NCBI GenBank assembly: GCA_009702725.1
Contig: WLHM01000007.1
Coordinates: 1-13,584, forward strand
DNA from: Actinomycetota bacterium
GTDB lineage: Bacteria > Actinomycetota > Actinomycetes > S36-B12
DNA length: 13,584 nucleotides
Reading direction: 5' to 3'
The first letter of the stretch is position 1. Every line of letters starts with the position of its first letter. Under the pieces are notes generated by a model. That model was given only the letters and a program-made list of their open reading frames with translations, was not told the origin of the DNA and ran no database searches. Made by a program: the position numbers and the translations under genes. This document shows positions 8,047-13,584 of this stretch, one piece after another.

Positions 8047-8883
8047 TTATCGCTTCTTGCCGGTCTTGCGGCGGCGGACGATGAACATGTCGCTGGCCTT
8101 GTTGGCCTTGCGAGTGCGGCCCTCTGGCTTGCCATTCGGGTTGACCGGGTGGCGTCCACCTGAAGTCTTGCCTTCACCACCACCATGTGGATGGTCGACC
8201 GGGTTCATGGCAACGCCGCGGACGGTTGGGCGCTTGCCCTTCCAACGCATACGGCCAGCCTTACCCCAGTTGATATTGGACTGTTCGGCATTGCCAACCT
8301 CGCCGATCGTGGCCCGAGCGCGTAGATCCACATTGCGGATTTCACCCGAAGGCATGCGCAACTGTGCGTAGGGGCCGTCCTTTGCCACTAGCTGAACACT
8401 GGAACCAGCCGAACGGGCGATCTTCGCGCCGCCACCGGGTCGGAGCTCAACGGCGTGGATTACCGAACCTACTGGGATATTGCGCAGCGGCAAATTATTG
8501 CCCGGCTTGATATCAGCGCTTGGACCAGTCTCGATCGCATCGCCTTGCTTGAGCTTATTTGGCGCAATGATGTAACGCTTCTCGCCATCAGCAAAATGCA
8601 GTAGTGCGATTCGCGCGGTGCGGTTGGGATCGTATTCAATATGCGCCACGCGAGCTGGAACACCGTCTTTGTCCGCGCGCTTGAAGTCAATGATGCGATA
8701 GGCACGCTTATGGCCACCACCTTGATGGCGAGTAGTGATCTTGCCGGAGTTGTTACGACCGCCCTTTTTAGGCAGCGGGCGTACTAGTGACTTCTCCGGT
8801 TCTGACCGCGTGATCTCGACGAAGTCGGCCACGCTCGAGCCACGACGGCCCGGTGTAGTCGGCTTGTACTTGCGGATTCCCAT
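8047..8883 (-). CDS. rplB: 50S ribosomal protein L2 (uL2)
   Basis: L2 is a primary 23S rRNA binder near the peptidyl transferase centre, needed for subunit joining and peptide bond formation. The 278 residues match the family. Signatures are [15 protein letters not shown], the central OB and SH3-like barrels (about 60-200), and the loop [16 protein letters not shown] (223-238), which carries the conserved H231 equivalent to E. coli H229. The C-terminus is basic ([10 protein letters not shown]). I start at ATG 8883 because the family begins M(A/G)[12 protein letters not shown]; an upstream in-frame codon would add 50 residues overlapping rplW and is not credible. GGAAGAG precedes the start, and the gap to rplW is 31 nt. 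Confidence 0.98.
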   Translation of the reverse strand: MGIRKYKPTTPGRRGSSVADFVEITRSEPEKSLVRPLPKKGGRNNSGKITTRHQGGGHKRAYRIIDFKRADKDGVPARVAHIEYDPNRTARIALLHFADGEKRYIIAPNKLKQGDAIETGPSADIKPGNNLPLRNIPVGSVIHAVELRPGGGAKIARSAGSSVQLVAKDGPYAQLRMPSGEIRNVDLRARATIGEVGNAEQSNINWGKAGRMRWKGKRPTVRGVAMNPVDHPHGGGEGKTSGGRHPVNPNGKPEGRTRKANKASDMFIVRRRKTGKKR

Positions 8884-8908
8884 AGCTCTTCCGTCTCGTT
8901 GGTCGATT

Positions 8909-8928
8909 GCCCGGTCAGGAGACCGGGC
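8909..8928 (-). promoter_or_regulatory. Hairpin enclosing the rplW stop codon
   Basis: On the coding strand, GCCCGGTC and GACCGGGC form a perfect 8-bp GC-rich stem with the four-base loop TCCT. The rplW stop codon begins with the last loop base and continues into the 3' arm. No T-run follows, and the rplB ribosome binding site lies about 15-20 nt downstream. A terminating ribosome would melt it. It could limit 3' decay, partly attenuate transcription, or set the L23-to-L2 ratio. The structure is visible; the function is inference. Confidence 0.55.
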
Positions 8929-9214
8929 CTCCGAAGATGTCGATGCGATCACCGGCGGCAACAGACACGATCGCTCGCTTTGTTGCTGCACGACGACCGA
9001 AGCCAGTGCGGGTGCGAATCCGCTTTCCTTCACGGTTGTGCGTGTTCACGCTGATTACCTTCACGCCGAATACCTTTTCGACCGCAATCTTGATCTGCGT
9101 CTTGTTGGCGTCTGGTGAAACAATGAACGTGTACTTGTTCTCATCAAGGAGCCCGTAACTCTTCTCAGAGATTACTGGCGAAATCAAAATGTCGCGGGGG
9201 TCTTGGATTCTCAT
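8915..9214 (-). CDS. rplW: 50S ribosomal protein L23 (uL23)
   Basis: L23 lies at the exit of the polypeptide tunnel and is the main docking point for trigger factor and SRP. The 99 residues match the family. Signatures are the N-terminal [21 protein letters not shown] (about 5-25), [22 protein letters not shown] (28-49), and the basic loop [20 protein letters not shown] (56-75). The ATG overlaps the rplD stop by 4 nt (ATGA). Its stop codon is buried in a perfect 8-bp hairpin, described separately. Confidence 0.98.
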   Translation of the reverse strand: MRIQDPRDILISPVISEKSYGLLDENKYTFIVSPDANKTQIKIAVEKVFGVKVISVNTHNREGKRIRTRTGFGRRAATKRAIVSVAAGDRIDIFGGPVS

Positions 9215-9885
9215 GCTTCTACCTCCGACTGCCTTGCCACGGACTTGATGCTCTTGCCCTTAGGGGTGCCCTCGAGAAATGCCTCAAGAGCAGCCTTGGT
9301 GAATAGCACCTGATCGCTGACGATCACGTCGTAGGTATTGAGTTGGTCGGGTGCGACCACATGCGCATTATCAACATTGCGCAAGCTCAACCAAGAAGTC
9401 GTCTCTTCGCGGCTGACCACAACTAGCACTCGACCCTCAAGACCCAAGGCTTGTAGTGATGCAGTCGCACTTTTTGTTGATGGGACGTCGCCGGTGACGA
9501 TTTCAGAGACCACGTGAATTCGTTCTTCGCGGGCCCGATCCGAAAGTGCGCCGCGCAGCGCTGCAACCTTCATTTTCTTCGGGGTGCGCTGTGAGTAATC
9601 ACGTGGCTGCGGCCCGTGAACAACTCCACCGCCCACGAACTGGGGTGCACGGATAGAACCCTGGCGGGCCCGGCCGGTGCCTTTTTGCTTGTAAGGCTTG
9701 CGCCCACCGCCACTAACCTCAGCTCGGGTCTTGGTCGAGTGGGTACCTTGGCGTGCAGCAGCTTGCTGGGCTACTACGACCTGGTGAATCAGCGGGATGT
9801 TGACCTGCACGTCGAAGATCTCGGCGGGTAATTCAACTTTGCCGGATGCTTTGCCGGCAGGAGTGCGAACGTCTACAGCGGTCAC
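9211..9885 (-). CDS. rplD: 50S ribosomal protein L4 (uL4)
   Basis: L4 binds domain I of 23S rRNA; its long loop reaches the exit tunnel constriction. In E. coli it also represses its own S10 operon, but no matching leader is recognisable here. The 224-residue product contains the loop signatures [24 protein letters not shown] (about 53-76), [14 protein letters not shown] (79-92) and [21 protein letters not shown] chose GTG at 9885, two bases after the rplC stop, with GGAGGG about 7 nt upstream. The longer in-frame ORF reaching 10077 would lie inside rplC and is rejected. Confidence 0.96.
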   Translation of the reverse strand: MTAVDVRTPAGKASGKVELPAEIFDVQVNIPLIHQVVVAQQAAARQGTHSTKTRAEVSGGGRKPYKQKGTGRARQGSIRAPQFVGGGVVHGPQPRDYSQRTPKKMKVAALRGALSDRAREERIHVVSEIVTGDVPSTKSATASLQALGLEGRVLVVVSREETTSWLSLRNVDNAHVVAPDQLNTYDVIVSDQVLFTKAALEAFLEGTPKGKSIKSVARQSEVEA

Positions 9886-9887
9886 GG

Positions 9888-10532
9888 TCAGCCCTCCTTC
9901 ACAGCGGTACGAACAAATACCAAGCCACCCTTGGGGCCGGGAATGGCACCCTTGATGAGCAACAAACCCTTTTCGACATCTACGCCGTAGACGACCAAGT
10001 TCAAGGTCGTCTGGCGAACGCCACCCATCCGACCGGCCATCTTCATACCTTTGAAAACGCGACCCGGGGTTGCACAACCACCGATTGAACCTGGCGAGCG
10101 GTGCTTGCGGGTAACACCGTGCGTCGCGCGCAAGCCGTGGAAACCATGGCGCTTCATGACACCGGCGAAACCTTTGCCCTTGGTGGTACCCACGATGTCA
10201 ATGCGCTGACCCGCTTCGAAAGTATCGGGGCCGAGCTCCTGCCCGAGGGTGTATTCGGTGGCATCATCGGTGCGGATTTCAACAAGGTGGCGACGTGGTG
10301 TCACTCCTGCCTTGACGAATTGCCCGGCATCTGGCTTGTTCACCTTGCGCGGGTCAATAGCCCCGAAGGCAATCTGCACAGCCGAATAGCCATCTTTGTC
10401 TGCGGTCCGTACCTGGGTAACGACACATGGCCCAGCCTTGACCACAGTTATAGGCACAACTTTGTTGTTGTCGTCCCACACCTGGGTCATGCCGAGCTTT
10501 TCGCCCAGTACGCCCTTCACATTGGTACTCAT
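9888..10532 (-). CDS. rplC: 50S ribosomal protein L3 (uL3)
   Basis: L3 is an early 50S assembly protein whose loop approaches the peptidyl transferase centre. The 214 residues match the family. The N-terminus [16 protein letters not shown], the stretch [17 protein letters not shown] (117-133), and [23 protein letters not shown] (148-170) are diagnostic. At the place where E. coli L3 has the PrmB-methylated glutamine (Q150), this protein has alanine (A154 by my alignment), as I recall for other actinomycetes. I start at ATG 10532, which gives the conserved [10 protein letters not shown]; an upstream in-frame start would overlap rpsJ completely. AAGGA upstream begins within the rpsJ stop codon. 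Confidence 0.97.
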   Translation of the reverse strand: MSTNVKGVLGEKLGMTQVWDDNNKVVPITVVKAGPCVVTQVRTADKDGYSAVQIAFGAIDPRKVNKPDAGQFVKAGVTPRRHLVEIRTDDATEYTLGQELGPDTFEAGQRIDIVGTTKGKGFAGVMKRHGFHGLRATHGVTRKHRSPGSIGGCATPGRVFKGMKMAGRMGGVRQTTLNLVVYGVDVEKGLLLIKGAIPGPKGGLVFVRTAVKEG

Positions 10533-10545
10533 GGTCGTCGCGTCC

Positions 10546-10854
10546 TTACAGCTTGATCTCGATGTCGACACCAGCTGGGAGGTCAAGGCGCATAAGCGAA
10601 TCAACCGTCTTCGGCGTGGGGTCGAGAATGTCAATGAGGCGCTTGTGTGTGCGCATTTCAAAGTGCTCGCGTGAGTCCTTGTACTTGTGCGGCGAACGGA
10701 TAACGCAGTACACGTTCTTCTCCGTTGGCAGCGGCACCGGGCCGGCAACTTTCGCGCCTGTCCGGATCACTGTCTCGACGATTTTGCGCGCCGAAGAATC
10801 AATGACCTCATGGTCGTAGGCCTTAAGCCGAATGCGGATCTTTTGTCCCGCCAT
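10546..10854 (-). CDS. rpsJ: 30S ribosomal protein S10 (uS10)
   Basis: S10 belongs to the 30S head; free S10 (NusE) also joins the NusB antitermination complex. The 102 residues match the family. Signatures are [26 protein letters not shown] spanning about 4-29, [35 protein letters not shown] spanning about 38-72, and [12 protein letters not shown] at the end. The ATG at 10854 is preceded by TAAGGA, about 11 nt upstream. This opens the S10 block after a 114-nt gap that contains the tuf terminator. Clear promoter boxes are not visible in the remaining 84 nt. Confidence 0.98.
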   Translation of the reverse strand: MAGQKIRIRLKAYDHEVIDSSARKIVETVIRTGAKVAGPVPLPTEKNVYCVIRSPHKYKDSREHFEMRTHKRLIDILDPTPKTVDSLMRLDLPAGVDIEIKL

Positions 10855-10938
10855 GGTGGCTGGTGTCCTTACTTCTCGTGTGCCGACTGCTACAGGTTCT
10901 TGCTGTGATTCGGGTGGTACTGGCGTTGCTTGGTGAGC

Positions 10939-10962
10939 GGGGGTGGCATTACTGCCACCCCC
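10939..10962 (-). terminator. Hairpin downstream of tuf, probable U-less terminator
   Basis: Beginning 7 nt after the tuf stop, the coding strand has GGGGGTGGCA, the loop GTAA, and TGCCACCCCC: a perfect 10-bp stem of high GC content with a four-base loop. What follows (GCTCACCAAG) is not T-rich. Such U-less (I-shaped) hairpins are widely reported as actinomycete terminators. It would end the fusA-tuf transcript or reduce read-through into rpsJ. Position and stem quality are strong; how efficiently it stops polymerase is unknown. Confidence 0.8.
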
Positions 10963-10968
10963 TTCCCA

Positions 10969-12165
10969 CTACTTCAGAATCTTGATAACGCGACCGGCAC
11001 CCACTGTGCGCCCACCCTCACGGATGGCGAACCGAAGGCCTTCTTCCATGGCGATGGACTGAATCAGTTCAACGCGCATGTCAGTGTTGTCGCCGGGCAT
11101 AACCATGTCTTTGCCGTCTGGCAGGTAAACCACACCGGTTACGTCGGTGGTGCGGAAATAGAACTGCGGGCGGTAGTTGTTGAAGAACGGCGTGTGACGG
11201 CCGCCTTCATCCTTCGACAGGATGTATACCTGTGCGTCGAAGTCAGTATGTGGTGTGATCGAACCGGGCTTGCAGCAAACCTGGCCGCGCTCTACGTCCT
11301 CGCGCTTGGTACCGCGAAGAAGTAGACCGACGTTCTCGCCTGCTTGACCTTCATCGAGCAACTTGCGGAACATCTCGACTCCGGTGACCGTAGTCTTTTG
11401 AGCCGGGCCTGGGCGAATACCAACGATCTCGATTTCCTCGTTGACCTTGACCTGACCACGCTCAATGCGGCCGGTGACGACCGTGCCACGACCTGTGATC
11501 GTGAAGACGTCCTCCACTGGCATGAGGAACGGCTTATCAATCTCACGCTCGGGAGTTGGGATGTAGGCATCCACCGCGTCCATGAGAGCAAGAATCGACT
11601 CGCCCCACTTGGCGTCACCCTGCAGCGCTGGGAAGGCGGCTACGCGAACAACGGGGATGTCATCGCCCGGGAACTCGTAGATCGACAGCAGTTCACGGAC
11701 CTCCATCTCGACGAGCTCGAGAAGATCCTCGTCATCCACCATGTCGCACTTGTTCAGCGCGACAACCAGCGAGGGAACGCCGACCTGGCGAGCCAGGAGG
11801 ACGTGCTCCTTGGTCTGGGGCATCGGGCCATCGGTGGCGGCGACCACGAGGATCGCACCGTCCATCTGGGCCGCACCGGTGATCATGTTCTTGATGTAGT
11901 CAGCGTGACCTGGGCAGTCCACATGTGCATAGTGGCGAGCTTCGGTCTGATATTCGACGTGGGCGATCGAGATCGTGATACCCCGCTGGCGCTCTTCTGG
12001 CGCCTTGTCGATCATGTCGAATGGCGTGAACGGGTTCACGTCTGGGTACTTGTCATGCAGCACCTTTGTGATCGCAGCGGTCAGCGTCGTCTTGCCATGG
12101 TCAATGTGACCAATGGTGCCGATGTTGACGTGCGGCTTGGTGCGCTCAAACTTGGCCTTCGCCAT
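10969..12165 (-). CDS. tuf: Translation elongation factor EF-Tu
   Basis: EF-Tu is the cytoplasmic GTPase that brings aminoacyl-tRNA to the ribosomal A site. The 398 residues match the family. The GTPase domain has the P-loop GHIDHGKT (19-26), RGIT switch I (61-64), DCPGH (83-87, with the catalytic His87) and NKCD (138-141). The G5 motif, usually SAL or SAK, reads AAF (176-178). Domain II includes [23 protein letters not shown] (215-237), and domain III includes [18 protein letters not shown] (327-344). Residues 297-298 are two cysteines where relatives usually have aliphatic residues. AAGGGAG lies about 7 nt before the ATG. Its place after fusA is the usual one. All catalytic residues are intact, so I judge it functional. 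Confidence 0.98.
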   Translation of the reverse strand: MAKAKFERTKPHVNIGTIGHIDHGKTTLTAAITKVLHDKYPDVNPFTPFDMIDKAPEERQRGITISIAHVEYQTEARHYAHVDCPGHADYIKNMITGAAQMDGAILVVAATDGPMPQTKEHVLLARQVGVPSLVVALNKCDMVDDEDLLELVEMEVRELLSIYEFPGDDIPVVRVAAFPALQGDAKWGESILALMDAVDAYIPTPEREIDKPFLMPVEDVFTITGRGTVVTGRIERGQVKVNEEIEIVGIRPGPAQKTTVTGVEMFRKLLDEGQAGENVGLLLRGTKREDVERGQVCCKPGSITPHTDFDAQVYILSKDEGGRHTPFFNNYRPQFYFRTTDVTGVVYLPDGKDMVMPGDNTDMRVELIQSIAMEEGLRFAIREGGRTVGAGRVIKILK

Positions 12166-12200
12166 TTGAGTTCTCCCTTTTCGTAATGCCGTCCGGCGTT

Positions 12201-12251
12201 GTCGCGGATCGGTGGTGTGTCTTGTTTATTTATTTTTAAGTGATCCGCGAC
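12201..12251 (-). promoter_or_regulatory. 10-bp inverted repeat in the fusA-tuf spacer
   Basis: On the coding strand GTCGCGGATC begins at the last base of the fusA stop codon, and its perfect complement GATCCGCGAC ends at 12201. The two arms (12251-12242 and 12210-12201) are separated by 31 nt, which is A-rich (AAAAATAAATAAACAAG). The structure could expose an A/U-rich single-stranded loop suited to endonuclease cleavage, or be a weak attenuator letting tuf be expressed separately. The loop has no clear TANNNT-type -10 box with a partner, so I do not call a promoter. Confidence 0.5.
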
Positions 12252-13584
12252 TATTCGCCGCGAGCCTTCGCGATAATCTCCAGCGACACATGGGATGGAA
12301 CCTGTGCGTAGGAGTCAAACTGCATGCTGTAACTCGCTCTGCCCTGGGTGCGGCTGCGTAAATCTCCGACGTAGCCAAACATTTCAGACAGCGGAACCAG
12401 TGCCGCTACGACACGGGCTCCCGAGCGCTCCTCCATGGACTGAATTTGTCCGCGGCGGGAGTTTAGATCGCCGATGACATCACCCATGTAGTCATCTGGG
12501 GTGGTGACTTCGACCGCCATCATTGGCTCGAGCAGGACGGGGCCTGCCCTACGAGCAGCATCCTTGAAAGCCATCGAGCCGGCGATCTTGAATGCAAGTT
12601 CAGAAGAGTCGACGTCGTGGTAGGCGCCGTCGGTGAGTATTACCTTTACGTCGACCATTGGGTAACCGGCCAGTACTCCGTGATCCATGGCCTCTTGGCA
12701 ACCGGCATCAACGGACGGGATGTACTCGCGTGGGATGCGCCCCCCGGTGACCTTGTTTTCGAAGGTGTAGCCCTCTTCGTTAGCGCCCTCGGCACCGGCG
12801 TTAGGAGCGATGTCAATGATGACGCGCGCGAACTGACCCGAACCACCGGTCTGCTTCTTGTGCGTGTAATCGACTTTCTGGACCGACTTGGTGATGGTCT
12901 CACGGTAGGCGACCTGCGGCTTACCGACATTCGCCTCGACGTTGAACTCACGGCGCATGCGGTCGACCAGCACCTCAAGGTGAAGCTCGCCCATCCCACC
13001 AATGATGGTCTGGCCGGTCTCCTCGTCGGTACGGACGTGGAAAGTTGGGTCCTCTTCGGCGAGGCGCTGAATTGCTACACCGAGTTTGTCTTGGTCACTC
13101 TTCGTCTTCGGCTCAATGGCAACAGAGATCACCGGCGCCGGGAAAGTCATCGACTCGAGGACCACTGGATTACTTGGATCACACAAGGTCTCACCCGTGG
13201 TGGTGTCCTTGAGGCCCATGACCGCAACGATGTCTCCGGCGCCTACCGAATCAATTTCTTCACGCTTATTAGCGTGCATTCGATAAATCTTGCCGATGCG
13301 CTCCTTGCGGTCCTTGACACTGTTCAACACCGCGGTACCGGTATCAAGGCGACCCGAGTAAACCCGCAGGTAGGTGAGCTTGCCTAGGTGGGGGTCGGTC
13401 ATGATCTTGAAAGCAAGGGCCGAGAAGGGCTCCTTGTCATTGGGTTGACGCTCAATGACGATCTCGCTGTTACCAGGCTTGGTTCCGGTAATCGCGGTGA
13501 CATCAAGTGGGCATGGAAGGTATGCAATGACCGCATCGAGCATGGGCTGAACACCCTTGTTCTTAAACGCCGACCCGGTCAAAA
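12251..13584 (-). CDS. fusA: Translation elongation factor EF-G, N-terminus cut by window edge
   Basis: EF-G is the GTPase that drives ribosomal translocation and, with RRF, ribosome recycling. The visible 443 codons open within [18 protein letters not shown], the end of the G domain, so about 260 residues with the GTP-binding motifs are outside. Domain II includes [20 protein letters not shown] (58-77, visible numbering) and [20 protein letters not shown] (114-133). Domain III has [16 protein letters not shown] and [19 protein letters not shown] (195-213). Domain IV has [11 protein letters not shown] and [18 protein letters not shown] (318-335), and domain V has [20 protein letters not shown] (352-371). 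The first codon seen is TTG, an internal Leu and not a start. It ends in TAG, followed by the 85-nt spacer before tuf. Confidence 0.98.
   Translation of the reverse strand, partial: LTGSAFKNKGVQPMLDAVIAYLPCPLDVTAITGTKPGNSEIVIERQPNDKEPFSALAFKIMTDPHLGKLTYLRVYSGRLDTGTAVLNSVKDRKERIGKIYRMHANKREEIDSVGAGDIVAVMGLKDTTTGETLCDPSNPVVLESMTFPAPVISVAIEPKTKSDQDKLGVAIQRLAEEDPTFHVRTDEETGQTIIGGMGELHLEVLVDRMRREFNVEANVGKPQVAYRETITKSVQKVDYTHKKQTGGSGQFARVIIDIAPNAGAEGANEEGYTFENKVTGGRIPREYIPSVDAGCQEAMDHGVLAGYPMVDVKVILTDGAYHDVDSSELAFKIAGSMAFKDAARRAGPVLLEPMMAVEVTTPDDYMGDVIGDLNSRRGQIQSMEERSGARVVAALVPLSEMFGYVGDLRSRTQGRASYSMQFDSYAQVPSHVSLEIIAKARGE

Noticed and set aside
7769..8371. 200-codon plus-strand ORF opposite rpsS and rplB
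   Set aside because: Antisense shadow of two strongly conserved genes.
8884..9033. 50-residue N-terminal extension of L2
   Set aside because: It would overlap rplW and lacks family similarity; the ATG at 8883 gives the conserved N-terminus and has its own ribosome binding site.
9886..10077. 64-residue N-terminal extension of L4
   Set aside because: It lies inside rplC in another frame. GTG at 9885 has a strong ribosome binding site and gives a normal-length L4.
10533..10748. 72-residue N-terminal extension of L3
   Set aside because: The extension lies in another frame of rpsJ and is Arg/Ser-rich; the ATG at 10532 gives the conserved start.
11344..12186. 280-codon plus-strand ORF opposite tuf
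   Set aside because: It lies entirely antisense to EF-Tu, whose motifs are unmistakable. Long antisense frames arise from biased codon use, and the product has no recognisable domain.
12617..13387. 256-codon plus-strand ORF opposite fusA
   Set aside because: Antisense to conserved EF-G sequence in full; no family features and no independent context.

Overview
The window is a ribosomal-protein supercluster, transcribed entirely from the minus strand (right to left). It runs from the 3' two thirds of fusA through tuf and the complete S10 block into the spc block, and ends inside secY. Protein features point to an actinomycete (Actinomycetota): the short zinc-binding S14 (61 aa), the S8 N-terminus with a double Met-Thr start, long low-complexity tails on L22 and S3, the [12 protein letters not shown] loop of L3, and an actinobacterial-style EF-Tu. 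Base composition looks only moderately GC-rich for that phylum. The genus cannot be decided from this sequence.

Layout in transcription order. Translation factors: fusA (13584-12251, 5' part missing) and tuf (12165-10969), with an 85-nt spacer holding a perfect 10-bp inverted repeat. A strong GC-rich hairpin just after tuf (10962-10939) looks like a U-less terminator and divides this part from the S10 block. S10 block: rpsJ, rplC, rplD, rplW, rplB, rpsS, rplV, rpsC, rplP, rpmC, rpsQ. spc block: rplN, rplX, rplE, rpsN (type Z), rpsH, rplF, rplR, rpsE, rpmD, rplO, secY (3' part missing). The S10 and spc blocks are separated by only 95 nt and no terminator is visible there, so they may be one transcription unit. 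Many junctions overlap or nearly touch (ATGA, GTGA, TAATG, TGATG), which implies translational coupling.

Together the genes supply two elongation GTPases, twenty-one 30S and 50S proteins, and the main channel of the Sec translocon. No stretch above 300 bases lacks a gene; the longest gap is 114 nt. I see no tRNA, rRNA, mobile element, CRISPR array or integration site, and the long plus-strand ORFs are antisense shadows.

No undescribed system is present. The points worth a second look are small: a changed G5 motif and an adjacent cysteine pair in EF-Tu, a hairpin built around the rplW stop codon, the fusA-tuf inverted repeat, an 18-bp repeat array encoding a lysine-rich L22 tail next to an S3 with an acidic tail, and a hexanucleotide repeat in rpsE.
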